From: Candidatus Rubrivivax defluviihabitans
Lineage (GTDB): Bacteria; Pseudomonadota; Gammaproteobacteria; Burkholderiales; Burkholderiaceae_C
DNA: 64,000 nt
NCBI GenBank assembly: GCA_016709385.1
Contig: JADJMW010000005.1
Span: 427,026-491,025 of the forward strand
Direction: 5' to 3'
Below are positions 45,415 through 53,823 of this stretch, in pieces. The notes under the pieces were generated by a model. The model was given only the letters and a program-made list of their open reading frames with translations. It did no database searches and was not told where the DNA came from. Within the stretch, counting starts at the first letter, position 1. Each line of letters begins with the position of its first letter. Position numbers and translations under genes: made by a program.

Positions 45415-46566
45415 GTGGCCGAGCCTTTCAAGAACCTGGTCAACCCGGCGCTGGTGCGCGCAGCGGTGCCGGCGCTGCAGCGCGCCTGGCCGGCCTTCGA
45501 CGGCGAACGCTTCGTTGCGCTGGCTTGCGACGGGCTCGAGGCGCTGGAGCTGAAGGCACGCGCGATGCACGTCTGCACGGCGCTAGAAGCCACGCTGCCC
45601 GCGGACTTCGCGGCGGCTGCCGACGTCATCGAAGCGGCGCTGGCGCCAGCCGAGCCAGCCGACTCGATCACCCCAGCCAACGACCCGGCCGGCGGCCTGC
45701 GCGGCTGGATCCTGTGGCCCGTCGGCGAGTACATCGCGCGCCACGGCCAGGAGCAACCGCAGCGGGCGCTGGCCGCACTGCACGCGCTGACGCAGCGCTT
45801 CACGGCCGAATTCGCGATCCGCCCGTTCATCGTGCGCCATCCGGCGCTGGTATTTGCCACGCTGAGGCGCTGGACCACCGACGCCAGCCCCCATGTGCGC
45901 CGACTCGTCAGCGAAGGCAGCCGGCCGCGCCTGCCCTGGGGGCTGCGGCTGCAGTCGCTGGTGCAGGACCCCTCGCCGACGCTGCCGCTGCTGGCGGCGC
46001 TGCAGGACGACCCCAGTGACTACGTGCGCCGCAGCGTCGCCAACCACCTGAACGACATCGCCAAGGACCACCCGCAGGTCGTCGTCGACTGGCTGCGCAC
46101 CCACCTGCCCGGCGCCCCGGCGCCGCGGCGTGCGCTGCTGCGCCACGCCAGCCGCACGCTCGTCAAGCAAGGCCACCCGGGCGTGATGAAAGCCTGGGGC
46201 CTGGGCTCGGCCTGGCGCGGCGAAGCGGTGCTGACGCTGACGCCGCGGCGCGTGAAGCTCGGCGACGGCATCACCTTCACGCTGCAGCTGCGTTCAAACA
46301 GCGCACGCGTGCAGAAGCTGGCCGTCGACTACGCCGTGCACCATGTCAAGGCCGACGGCTCGCGCACGCCCAAGGTGTTCAAGGGCTGGACGATCGAACT
46401 GCCGGCCCGGGGCGAGGCCACGCTCGTCAAGCGTCATTCGTTGCGCCCGGTGACGACACGGCGCTACCACCCCGGCGAGCATGGGCTGGTGGTGCAGGTC
46501 AACGGTCGGCCGGTCGCCGAGAGCACTTTTGCGCTGGTCATGCCGCGGCCGACCCGCGCGCGCTGA
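45415..46566 (+). CDS. DNA alkylation repair (AlkD-like HEAT repeat) protein
   Basis: A 383-residue protein with a GTG start (VAEPFKNLVN), 30 bases after the P450 gene. The central part shows HEAT-like helical pairs (PHVRRLVSEGSRPRLPWG, SDYVRRSVANHLNDIAKDHP, LLRHASRTLVKQGHP) characteristic of AlkD/AlkC-related glycosylases that excise alkylated bases such as 3-methyladenine. The C-terminal third (about 270-383) is a beta-rich domain (GITFTLQLRSNSARVQKLAVD begins it) seen in the longer AlkC-like members. Catalytic residues cannot be verified without structure-based alignment. Confidence 0.82.
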   Translation: MAEPFKNLVNPALVRAAVPALQRAWPAFDGERFVALACDGLEALELKARAMHVCTALEATLPADFAAAADVIEAALAPAEPADSITPANDPAGGLRGWILWPVGEYIARHGQEQPQRALAALHALTQRFTAEFAIRPFIVRHPALVFATLRRWTTDASPHVRRLVSEGSRPRLPWGLRLQSLVQDPSPTLPLLAALQDDPSDYVRRSVANHLNDIAKDHPQVVVDWLRTHLPGAPAPRRALLRHASRTLVKQGHPGVMKAWGLGSAWRGEAVLTLTPRRVKLGDGITFTLQLRSNSARVQKLAVDYAVHHVKADGSRTPKVFKGWTIELPARGEATLVKRHSLRPVTTRRYHPGEHGLVVQVNGRPVAESTFALVMPRPTRAR

Positions 46567-46647
46567 GCGGCCGTGCAGCGCCCTGCCGCTGCACGGCACG
46601 ACGGCGGCACGGCGTTGCATCGCCGGCACTTGCCGGCCGGACGTGAC

Positions 46648-46690
46648 TTGCCACCGATTCTATTCTTCGACTACACTCGAATTGTCGAAG
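46648..46690 (+). promoter_or_regulatory. Promoter and candidate ArsR operator of the arsenic operon
   Basis: TTGCCA (46648-46653) and TACACT (46672-46677) with 18-base spacing form a sigma-70-like promoter. An inverted repeat CTTCGAC (46665-46671) with GTCGAAG (46684-46690), 12 bases apart, overlaps the -10 element. As the only operator-like palindrome before acr3, it is a good candidate for ArsR binding; arsenite would relieve repression. The acr3 start is about 50 bases downstream. Confidence 0.55.
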
Positions 46691-46738
46691 TGATGCATCC
46701 GACACCACCCAACACTTTTCCCGCAACGGCCGTCAGCC

Positions 46739-47803
46739 ATGAGCACCGTCAGCAAGAAGCTCTCGTTCCTGGACCGCTACCTCACGGTCTGGATCTTCGC
46801 CGCCATGGCGCTGGGTGTGGGCCTGGGCTACCTGGTGCCGGGCGTCGAGGACTTCATCAACCGCTTCAACATGGGCACCACCAACGTGCCCATCGCGCTG
46901 GGCCTGATCCTCATGATGTACCCGCCCTTCGCCAAGGTGCGCTACGAGGAACTGCCCGACGTCTTCCGCGACCTGAAAGTGCTGTGGCTGTCGCTGGTGC
47001 AGAACTGGGTCGTGGGGCCGGTGCTGATGTTCGTGCTGGCGATCGTCTTCCTGCCCGACAAGCCCGAATATATGGTGGGGCTGATCATGATCGGGCTGGC
47101 GCGCTGCATCGCCATGGTCATCGTCTGGAACGAGATCGCCAAGGGCTCCACGGAATACGCCGCCGGCCTGGTGGCCTTCAATTCCATTTTCCAGGTGCTG
47201 TTCTTCAGCGTCTATGCCTGGTTCTTCATCACCGTGCTGCCGCCGCTGTTCGGGCTGTCGGGCTCGGTGGTCGACATCTCGATCGGCCAGATCGCGCAGA
47301 GTGTCTTCATCTACCTCGGCGTCCCGGCCATCGCCGGCGTGCTGACGCGCGTGGTGATGCTGCGCTTCGTGAGCAAGGAGTGGTACCACACGCGCTTCGT
47401 GCCGAAGATCGGGCCGCTCACGCTGGTGGCGCTGCTGTTCACCATCGTCGTCATGTTCAGTCTGAAGGGCAAGCTGATCGTGACGATTCCGTTCGACGTG
47501 GTGCGCATCGCCATCCCGCTGCTGCTGTATTTCGTCATCATGTTCGTGTTCTCGTTCTTCATGAGCCGACGGCTGGGGGCGAACTACGAGAAGAGCGCCA
47601 CGCTGTCGTTCACCGCGGCGAGCAACAACTTCGAACTCGCCATCGCGGTGGCCATCGCGGTCTACGGCATCAACTCCGGCGTGGCCTTCGCGGCGGTGAT
47701 CGGGCCGCTGGTCGAAGTGCCGGTGATGATCGCCCTGGTGCACGTGGCGCTGGCCTTCAAGCGCCGCTATTTCGCGCCGGTTCCGCTGCCGGCGCGCTGC
47801 TGA
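46739..47803 (+). CDS. acr3: Arsenite efflux permease Acr3
   Basis: A 354-residue inner-membrane carrier with about ten helices that extrudes arsenite. The essential cysteine of the family is at residue 123 in GLARCIAMVIVWNEIA, and the conserved glutamate in SNNFELAIAVAIAVYG is present. Family signatures YEELPDVFRDLKVLWLSL and GLARC are typical. It is the first gene of an operon with arsR, two arsC and arsM. Start MSTVSKKLSF; ribosome site is weak. Confidence 0.95.
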   Translation: MSTVSKKLSFLDRYLTVWIFAAMALGVGLGYLVPGVEDFINRFNMGTTNVPIALGLILMMYPPFAKVRYEELPDVFRDLKVLWLSLVQNWVVGPVLMFVLAIVFLPDKPEYMVGLIMIGLARCIAMVIVWNEIAKGSTEYAAGLVAFNSIFQVLFFSVYAWFFITVLPPLFGLSGSVVDISIGQIAQSVFIYLGVPAIAGVLTRVVMLRFVSKEWYHTRFVPKIGPLTLVALLFTIVVMFSLKGKLIVTIPFDVVRIAIPLLLYFVIMFVFSFFMSRRLGANYEKSATLSFTAASNNFELAIAVAIAVYGINSGVAFAAVIGPLVEVPVMIALVHVALAFKRRYFAPVPLPARC

Positions 47804-47816
47804 AGGAGCACCCAAC

Positions 47817-48143
47817 GTGGACGAGAAGCTCGCCGTCGCATCGCTGGCCGCGTTGGCCCAGGCCATGCGCCTGCGCATCTTCCGCGCCCTCGTCGGTGCC
47901 GGGCCCGAGGGCCTGACGCCGGGCGTGCTGGCGGCCACGCTGGACGTGCCGGCGTCCACGCTGTCGTTCCACCTCAAGGAGCTGATGCACGCCGGGCTGG
48001 TCTCGCAGCAGCGCGACGGGCGCAATCTGATCTACCGGCCTGCGCTGGGGCAGATGAACGAGTTGCTGGCCTACCTCAGCGCGCATTGCTGCCAGGGCAT
48101 GGCCTGCGAAGTCAACGTCACCCCCAACTGCTCGACCTGCTGA
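47817..48143 (+). CDS. arsR: ArsR family repressor with C-terminal cysteine site
   Basis: A 108-residue winged-helix repressor (LAATLDVPASTLSFHLKEL is the recognition region). It lacks the classical CVC metalloid site in the alpha-3 helix; instead C91, C92 and C97 (AHCCQGMACEV) and C105, C108 lie at the C-terminus, similar in kind to the Cys-Cys...Cys site of the Acidithiobacillus ArsR. Start is GTG with GGAG upstream. It is the second gene of the operon, 13 bases after acr3, rather than first as usual. Confidence 0.92.
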   Translation: MDEKLAVASLAALAQAMRLRIFRALVGAGPEGLTPGVLAATLDVPASTLSFHLKELMHAGLVSQQRDGRNLIYRPALGQMNELLAYLSAHCCQGMACEVNVTPNCSTC

Positions 48144-48144
48144 C

Positions 48145-48190
48145 GGCATTGGGGTCAAGTCTTCAACGTCTGGCATCGGGGTCAAGTCTT
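48145..48190. repeat. Tandem 19-base direct repeat between arsR and arsC
   Basis: GGCATTGGGGTCAAGTCTT (48145-48163) and GGCATCGGGGTCAAGTCTT (48172-48190) differ at one base and have a 27-base period. The GGGGTCAAGTCTT core resembles short dispersed repeats that in many proteobacteria are associated with REP-associated (IS200-like) transposases, but no such transposase is in the window. It fills most of the 72-base gap in the operon. Confidence 0.6.
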
Positions 48191-48215
48191 TGTCGTGTTG
48201 CTGCTGAGGTGAACA

Positions 48216-48716
48216 GTGAACAAAACGGTCTACAACGTCCTCTTCGTCTGCACCGGCAACTCGGCGCGCTCGATCATGGCCGAGGGCTTGCTGAATCATG
48301 CCGGCCACGGCCGCTTCATGGCGTTTTCGGCAGGCAGCCACCCGACGGGTGCGGTCAACCCCCTGGCGCTGTCGACGCTGAAGCAGTGGCACATCGACGT
48401 CGACGGCTTTCGCAGCAAGAACTGGGACGAGTTCGCGCGGCCGGGCGCACCCATGCTCGACTTCGTCTTCACGGTCTGCGACAAGGCGGCCGGCGAGGTC
48501 TGCCCGGTGTGGCCGGGACAGCCGATGACGGCCCACTGGGGCGTCCCGGACCCGGCTGCGGTCGAGGGCAGCGACGAGCACAAGGCCCGGGCTTTCATGA
48601 ACGCGGCTCTGGTCCTCAGGCGACGCATCGAACTGATGCTGGCCCTGCCCTTGCAATCACTCGCCGGCATGGCGCTGCAGCGCGAGATCGACCAGATCGG
48701 AAAGGCGGGGGCGTAG
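48216..48716 (+). CDS. arsC: Arsenate reductase, low-molecular-weight phosphatase type (first copy)
   Basis: A 166-residue ArsC of the thioredoxin-coupled family. The P-loop VCTGNSARS gives C12 and R18; C88 and C96 (TVCDKAAGEVCP) can form the disulfide relay. GTG start with GAGGTGA six bases upstream. It reduces arsenate to arsenite for export by Acr3 or methylation by ArsM. It shares about half its residues with the next gene, so the two derive from an old duplication or separate acquisition. Confidence 0.93.
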   Translation: MNKTVYNVLFVCTGNSARSIMAEGLLNHAGHGRFMAFSAGSHPTGAVNPLALSTLKQWHIDVDGFRSKNWDEFARPGAPMLDFVFTVCDKAAGEVCPVWPGQPMTAHWGVPDPAAVEGSDEHKARAFMNAALVLRRRIELMLALPLQSLAGMALQREIDQIGKAGA

Positions 48717-48720
48717 ATCC

Positions 48721-49227
48721 ATGACCCAGCATGTCCTCATCCTGTGCACCCACAACTCGGCGCGCAGCGTGCTCGCCGAGGGCATGCTGAACCACTGGGC
48801 GCACAAGCTCGGCCGTGACGTGCAGGCGCACAGCGCCGGCAGCGCGCCCAGCGGTCGCATCAACCCGTTCGCGATCGAGGCGCTGAACCGGGCCGGCATC
48901 GACACGGTCGCCTGCCGCAGCAAGAGCTGGGACGAATTCAGCCGCGATGGCGCGCCGCCGCTGTCCATCGTCATCACGGTCTGCGACAGCGCTGCAGCGG
49001 AGACCTGCCCGGTCTTCTTCGGCGGCGCTGGCGGCGCCCCGGTGAAGGTGCACTGGGGCTACCCCGACCCGTCCCACGCCGACGGCGGCGACGACGGCAA
49101 GCGGCGTGCCTTCGAACTGACGCGCCAGGCCATCGGCTACCGCATGCTGCAACTGCTGGCGCTGCCGCTGGCGACGATGAACCCCAAGGACCTGCAGGAT
49201 TCACTGGCCGAGATCGGCCGCAATTGA
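48721..49227 (+). CDS. arsC: Arsenate reductase, low-molecular-weight phosphatase type (second copy)
   Basis: A 168-residue paralogue of the preceding gene. P-loop LCTHNSARS gives C9 and R15; C88 and C96 (TVCDSAAAETCP) are the relay cysteines, and HWGYPDPSHA matches the conserved HWG-PDP segment. It starts four bases after the first copy ends. The region AHSAGSAPSGRINPFAIE is closer to the ArsC proteins that accompany ArsM in betaproteobacteria. The use of two reductases in one operon may reflect different redox partners; not decided by sequence. Confidence 0.93.
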   Translation: MTQHVLILCTHNSARSVLAEGMLNHWAHKLGRDVQAHSAGSAPSGRINPFAIEALNRAGIDTVACRSKSWDEFSRDGAPPLSIVITVCDSAAAETCPVFFGGAGGAPVKVHWGYPDPSHADGGDDGKRRAFELTRQAIGYRMLQLLALPLATMNPKDLQDSLAEIGRN

Positions 49228-49239
49228 CGGAGGCATGAG

Positions 49240-50160
49240 ATGACGACGATGAACAGCGAAGGCGACGTGAAGGAAGTGGTGCGGCAACGGTACGGCCAGG
49301 CCGCCAGGCGCGTGAGCGAGGGCGCGGCGAGCAGTTGCTGTGGCCCGGTGAGCAGTTGCTGCGGCGCGGCGCCGGCCAGCATCGGCGGCAGCGACCCGAT
49401 CACCGCCAATCTCTACGACGCGCTCGACGCGAACCAGGTGCCCGACACCGCGCTGCTGGCTTCGCTGGGCTGCGGCAACCCCACCGCACTGGCGGAACTG
49501 AAGGCCGGCGAAACCGTGCTCGACCTCGGCTCGGGCGGCGGCATCGACGTGCTGCTGTCGGCCCGGCGCGTCGGCCCCAGCGGTGTGGCCTACGGCGTGG
49601 ACATGACCGACGAGATGCTGGCGCTGGCGCAGGAGAACAAGCGCAAGAGCGGGCTGGCCAACGTGCACTTTCTCAAGGGCGACATCGAGCACATCCCGCT
49701 GCCGGCGAATTCGGTCGACGTCATCATCTCCAACTGCGTCATCAACCTGGCCGCCGACAAGGACCGCGTGCTCGCCGAGGCCCTGCGCGTGCTCAAGCCC
49801 GGCGGCCGCTTCGCGGTGTCGGACGTGATCGTGCGCGGCGAGGTGCCGGACGCGATGCGCAGGAATATGGAACTGTGGATCGGCTGCGTGGCCGGGGCGC
49901 TGTCCGACCGCGACTACCTCGACAAGCTCGCGCGCGCCGGATTCACCGATGCCGGCATCGAGATCACGCGCGTCTACGGTGTCGAAGACGCGCGCGAATT
50001 CCTCGCCGTGCAGGGCGAAGACCTGCAGCAACTCGCTGCGCAGGTGGACGGCAAATTCGCCAGCGGCTTCATCCGCGCCACCAAGCCGGCCGGTGCAGCG
50101 GCAACGGCGGCCGCAGCTGCGGAAGCGGCCAGGGTACCGACGGGCGCAGCCAGCGTCTGA
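49240..50160 (+). CDS. arsM: Arsenite S-adenosylmethionine methyltransferase
   Basis: A 306-residue methyltransferase. The SAM motif VLDLGSGGGIDVLLSARR is at about 93-110, and the three conserved arsenic-binding cysteines fit C78 (LGCGNPTALAELK), C166 (SNCVINL) and C216 (IGCVAGAL). An additional SSCCGPVSSCCGAA stretch (31-44) adds two vicinal Cys pairs that may bind arsenic. It converts arsenite to methylated arsenicals. It is 12 bases after arsC. An alanine-rich tail ends the protein. Confidence 0.95.
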   Translation: MTTMNSEGDVKEVVRQRYGQAARRVSEGAASSCCGPVSSCCGAAPASIGGSDPITANLYDALDANQVPDTALLASLGCGNPTALAELKAGETVLDLGSGGGIDVLLSARRVGPSGVAYGVDMTDEMLALAQENKRKSGLANVHFLKGDIEHIPLPANSVDVIISNCVINLAADKDRVLAEALRVLKPGGRFAVSDVIVRGEVPDAMRRNMELWIGCVAGALSDRDYLDKLARAGFTDAGIEITRVYGVEDAREFLAVQGEDLQQLAAQVDGKFASGFIRATKPAGAAATAAAAAEAARVPTGAASV

Positions 50161-50274
50161 CGACGGCCTATCGGCTGCGGCTCGAACCCGGCGGCAGCGT
50201 CTGCCGCTCGGCCGGCCGCGTCGCGCCCTGATCGCAGCGTGCCCCGCGCCGCGGCCTGGGGCACACTTCAGGCC

Positions 50275-50841
50275 ATGCAAGAACCTCACGACGAGAACTC
50301 CCGGCGGCGAACCCGGCGCCGGCTGCTGACGCAAGGCGCCGGCCTGGCCGGCTGGACGGCCGCTGCGGTGGCCGCGCCGGCCTGGGCTCAGCAGAGCCCA
50401 TCGGTCGGCGACCCCGGTGGCCCGCCGCCGGCCCCCGGCACCAGGCTGGACCTGCCCGAGGTCACGCTGTTCGACGGCCGCCGCTTCACGCAGGCCGACG
50501 CCGGTGGCCAGGTGCTGGTGCTGTACTGGTGGGCCAGCTGGTGTCCCTTCTGCGCCGTGCAGAGCCCGCTGATGGAAAAGCTCTGGCTCGCCGAACGCCG
50601 CCGCGGCCTGCGCTTCCTGGGCCTGTCGATCGACCGCCAGGCCGAAGACGCCGTCGCCTACCTGGCCAAGCGCGGCTATACCTTCCCGTCGACGCTGGTC
50701 ACGCCGGCTATCGCCCGCGCGCTGCCCAAGCCCAAGGGCCTGCCGGTCACCGTGGTGCGCGGCCGCGACGGCCGCGTGCTGATGGGCGAAGCCGGGCAGC
50801 TCTTCCCGGAGGACGTGGAGCAGATCGCCGATTTTCTGTGA
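50275..50841 (+). CDS. Tat-exported TlpA-like thioredoxin-fold protein
   Basis: A 188-residue protein with a twin-arginine signal (RRRTRRRLLTQGAG followed by a hydrophobic stretch and AWA-QQ). The mature part is a TlpA/ResA/CcmG-type thioredoxin fold with the redox motif WASWCPFCAVQSP and the cis-proline region GLPVTVVRGRDG. Its stop overlaps the GTG of the following multihaem gene (GTGA), so it is made together with it; reduction of haem-binding cysteines during cytochrome c maturation is the likely task. Confidence 0.88.
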   Translation: MQEPHDENSRRRTRRRLLTQGAGLAGWTAAAVAAPAWAQQSPSVGDPGGPPPAPGTRLDLPEVTLFDGRRFTQADAGGQVLVLYWWASWCPFCAVQSPLMEKLWLAERRRGLRFLGLSIDRQAEDAVAYLAKRGYTFPSTLVTPAIARALPKPKGLPVTVVRGRDGRVLMGEAGQLFPEDVEQIADFL

Positions 50842-53768
50842 ACCCGAGGGCTGCCGCCCGGTTGTTCGGCGTCACTCGCCCCCGGCCGCGGGCAGTCGAC
50901 GCAGACGGTGGTGGCTCGCGTCGGCCCGCCGCGCTGTGGCGGTTGAGCTTCGGCGACGCGGCGCTGGCCGCCTTCGTGCTGTGCGCCGTCAGCGGCGTGC
51001 TGCTGGTGCCGGGCTTCGACGCCGGCGACGGCACCCGCTCCATCGCCGGGTGGCTGCTGGCCAACCCCGGCGCCACCTTCCTGCGCAACCTGCACTACTG
51101 GACGGCACAGGCCTTCCTGGTGCTGACCCTGCTGCACGGCTGGGACCACCTGCGCCGCGGCACCGAGGCCCGCCTGAACCCCGGCGTGTGGCTGCGGCTG
51201 GTGGCCAGCCTGCCGGTGCTGGCCTGGCTGATGCTCTCGGGCTTCCTGCTGCGCGCCGACGCCGAGGCGCAGCAGGCACGCCGCATCTTCGAGGAGGTCC
51301 TCCACTTGGTGCCACTGGCCGGCCCGATGCTGGCGACTCTGTTGTTCGGCGCCGAAGACGGCCGCCTGCAGGTGATCTACCTGCACCACGCCGTCACCAC
51401 CACGCTGATCGTCTGGCTGGTCATCGTCGACCACGCCCGGCGCGCCTGGGGCAGCGCCCGCGCCATGCTCGTGGCGGCGCTCGGCGCCGGCGTGCTGGCG
51501 CTGCTGGTGTCGCCCGGGCTGCACGACGGCCTGGACCCGGTGGTCAAGGGCCCGTGGTTCTTCCTGGGCCTGCAGGAGTTGCTGCACTGGACGGCCCGGC
51601 CGCTGCTGGTGGTGGCGCTGACGGCCGCGGCGCTGGTCTTCGTATGGTGGCTTCCGCGCTGGACACCGCCCGCGGCCGCACGCGCGAAGCGCGCCCTGTT
51701 TGCCGCGGTGGCCGGCTACTTCGTGCTCTGCGCCGTGGTGCTCTTCGTGCGTGGCGAGAACTGGAGCCTGCGCGCCGAGGGCCCGGCCTGGCCCGCCGGC
51801 CCGGGCGACCTGCAGGCCGGACCGGTATTCACCCGCCCCGGCATCGACGCCGCCACGACCCCGCTGCCGATGATCCTGGGCCGGCCCGAAGGATGCATGG
51901 CCTGCCATGCCGGGATGACCGGCTTCAGCCCGGCGCACCCCCCGCACACCATAGGCTGCGCCGCCTGCCATGGGGGTCAGGTCTTCACTCTGAACCCGCG
52001 TCGTGCACACGCCGGCATGGTGCTGGTGCCGGGCAATCTCGCCGATGCCGGGCGCAGCTGCGGGCAGTCGGCCTGCCACGCCGAGGTGGTGCCGCGCGTG
52101 GAGCGCTCGATCATGGCCACCTTCGCCGGCGTCATCGCGACCAACCGCACCGTATTCGGTGAAGACCATGGCGACACCCTGCCCCATGCCCGCAGCCTGG
52201 GTCACAGCGCGGCCGACAGCCACCTGCGCCAGCTCTGCGTGGGCTGCCACCTGGGCCAGGCCAAGACGGTGTGGGGGCCGATCACGCAGGAATCGCGCGG
52301 CGGCGGCTGCAATGCCTGCCACCTGAAATACAGCCCCGAGGCGCTGGCCGCGCTGGCCGCCTATGTGCCCGAGACACCCGACTGGCATTCGGACGGCAGC
52401 CCGCCACGCCCGCCACCGCCTTCGGGCCAGCCCTTCCCCAAGGTGCATCCGCGGCTGAGCATGCAGGCCGACGGCAGCCACTGCTTCGGCTGCCACAGCC
52501 GCAGCAGCCGCATCGCCACCAGCTACGAGGGCTGGCACGAGTTGCGCAACGACCCCAGCGCGGCCGAACTCGCCGCCAGCCCGGCGCAGTACCGACAACT
52601 CGACGACACCCGCTTCTTCGTGCGCAAGAGCGCCGACCTGCACCACACGGCCGGGCTGGACTGCATCGACTGCCACACGGCGCTGGAGGTCATGGGCAGC
52701 GGCCAGGCCGTGGCGCACAAGGCGCAGGCGTTGCGCGTGCGCTGCGAGGACTGCCACGCCGCGCCCGGCGCCGCATTGGCGTCGCAAGCCCTGCAGGACA
52801 TCGACCCCGAGTCGCGCCGGATCCTGAACCTGCGCGAATGGACCCTGCAGAGCGGCGAGCGCGTGGGCAGCACACGCAGCGGCGATACGCTGGTCAACGT
52901 CACGGTCGACAGCCAAGGCCGCGGCGAACTGCGGCGCAAGGCCAGCGGCCAGCCCGCGCCGCTCAAGGCCCAGGCCGCCGCCTGCGCCCAGGGCGGCGGC
53001 CACCAGCGGCTGAGCTGCAACAGCTGCCACACGGCCTGGGCGCCGCAGTGCACCACCTGCCACACCGCCTTCGACCCGAAGTCCGAAGGCCACGACCACC
53101 TGGCGGGTAAATTCGTGCCCGGGGAGTGGATGGAAAGCTCGGTCGATTTCGACGCCGGCCCACCCACGCTGGGCGTGCGCATCGCCTCGGGCCGGGGCGA
53201 ACGCGGCGACGAGATGGTCGACACCTTCGTGCCCGGCATGATCCTCACCATCGACCGCAACCTGCTGCCCGGCCAGCCACCCGATGTGATCTTCCGGCGC
53301 CTGTTTGCGCCACTCGCGGCGCACACCACGCAGCGCCAGGCGCGGCGCTGCGAGTCCTGCCACAACGATCCGGTGGCGCTGGGCTACGGCAAGGGCCGGC
53401 TTCGGTTCGAGCCGGCGCGCGCGCAAACCCGGGCGGCCGCGTCGCCCGGCACTGGCAGCCGCCCGAACGAGCGCGCCGGCCGCACGGGTACCTGGCTCTT
53501 CACGCCGGCCCGGCCCGCCTCACCGCAAGACGGCCTGCCCGAAGACGCCTGGACCGGCTTCCTGGCCGAACGCAGCGGCATGGTCTCCACGCAGGCCGGC
53601 GCGCGGCCGTTCTCGGTGGCCGAGCAGCAGCGCGTCCTGACCGTGGGCGCCTGCCTGACCTGCCACCAGGGCGCCTCGGCGGTGATGCGCGATGCGGTGC
53701 GCGACTTCCCTGCGCTGCTGCGGCGGCGCTCGGCGTCATGCGCGGAGCCGGTGTGGAACCCGCCCTGA
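50838..53768 (+). CDS. Fusion of b6-type cytochrome b with a twelve-motif multihaem cytochrome c
   Basis: A 976-residue protein. Residues about 34-310 are a cytochrome b with eight or so helices and four histidines in the spacing of cytochrome b6: H86 and H100 (NLHYWTAQAFLVLTLLHG), H184 and H199 (HHAVTTTLIVWLVIVDH). KGPWFFLGLQELLHW near 240 corresponds to the quinol-site loop of subunit IV. From residue 353 to about 940 follow eleven CxxCH motifs (CMACH, CAACH, CVGCH, CNACH, CFGCH, CIDCH, CEDCH, CNSCH, CTTCH, CESCH, CLTCH) and one CGQSACH (Cx4CH). It should link the quinone pool to a periplasmic electron acceptor or donor. The GTG start overlaps the thioredoxin-like gene. No exact family name known to me. 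Confidence 0.88.
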   Translation: MNPRAAARLFGVTRPRPRAVDADGGGSRRPAALWRLSFGDAALAAFVLCAVSGVLLVPGFDAGDGTRSIAGWLLANPGATFLRNLHYWTAQAFLVLTLLHGWDHLRRGTEARLNPGVWLRLVASLPVLAWLMLSGFLLRADAEAQQARRIFEEVLHLVPLAGPMLATLLFGAEDGRLQVIYLHHAVTTTLIVWLVIVDHARRAWGSARAMLVAALGAGVLALLVSPGLHDGLDPVVKGPWFFLGLQELLHWTARPLLVVALTAAALVFVWWLPRWTPPAAARAKRALFAAVAGYFVLCAVVLFVRGENWSLRAEGPAWPAGPGDLQAGPVFTRPGIDAATTPLPMILGRPEGCMACHAGMTGFSPAHPPHTIGCAACHGGQVFTLNPRRAHAGMVLVPGNLADAGRSCGQSACHAEVVPRVERSIMATFAGVIATNRTVFGEDHGDTLPHARSLGHSAADSHLRQLCVGCHLGQAKTVWGPITQESRGGGCNACHLKYSPEALAALAAYVPETPDWHSDGSPPRPPPPSGQPFPKVHPRLSMQADGSHCFGCHSRSSRIATSYEGWHELRNDPSAAELAASPAQYRQLDDTRFFVRKSADLHHTAGLDCIDCHTALEVMGSGQAVAHKAQALRVRCEDCHAAPGAALASQALQDIDPESRRILNLREWTLQSGERVGSTRSGDTLVNVTVDSQGRGELRRKASGQPAPLKAQAAACAQGGGHQRLSCNSCHTAWAPQCTTCHTAFDPKSEGHDHLAGKFVPGEWMESSVDFDAGPPTLGVRIASGRGERGDEMVDTFVPGMILTIDRNLLPGQPPDVIFRRLFAPLAAHTTQRQARRCESCHNDPVALGYGKGRLRFEPARAQTRAAASPGTGSRPNERAGRTGTWLFTPARPASPQDGLPEDAWTGFLAERSGMVSTQAGARPFSVAEQQRVLTVGACLTCHQGASAVMRDAVRDFPALLRRRSASCAEPVWNPP

Positions 53769-53823
53769 ACGGCCAGGCGGCGGGACACACCCGCGGCCTC
53801 GACGAGCGGGCACACTTGCGCGC

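Noticed and set aside
48721..49227. Second arsC as a protein tyrosine phosphatase rather than a reductase
   Set aside because: It keeps the two downstream relay cysteines (C88, C96) in the same spacing as the first copy, which phosphatases lack.
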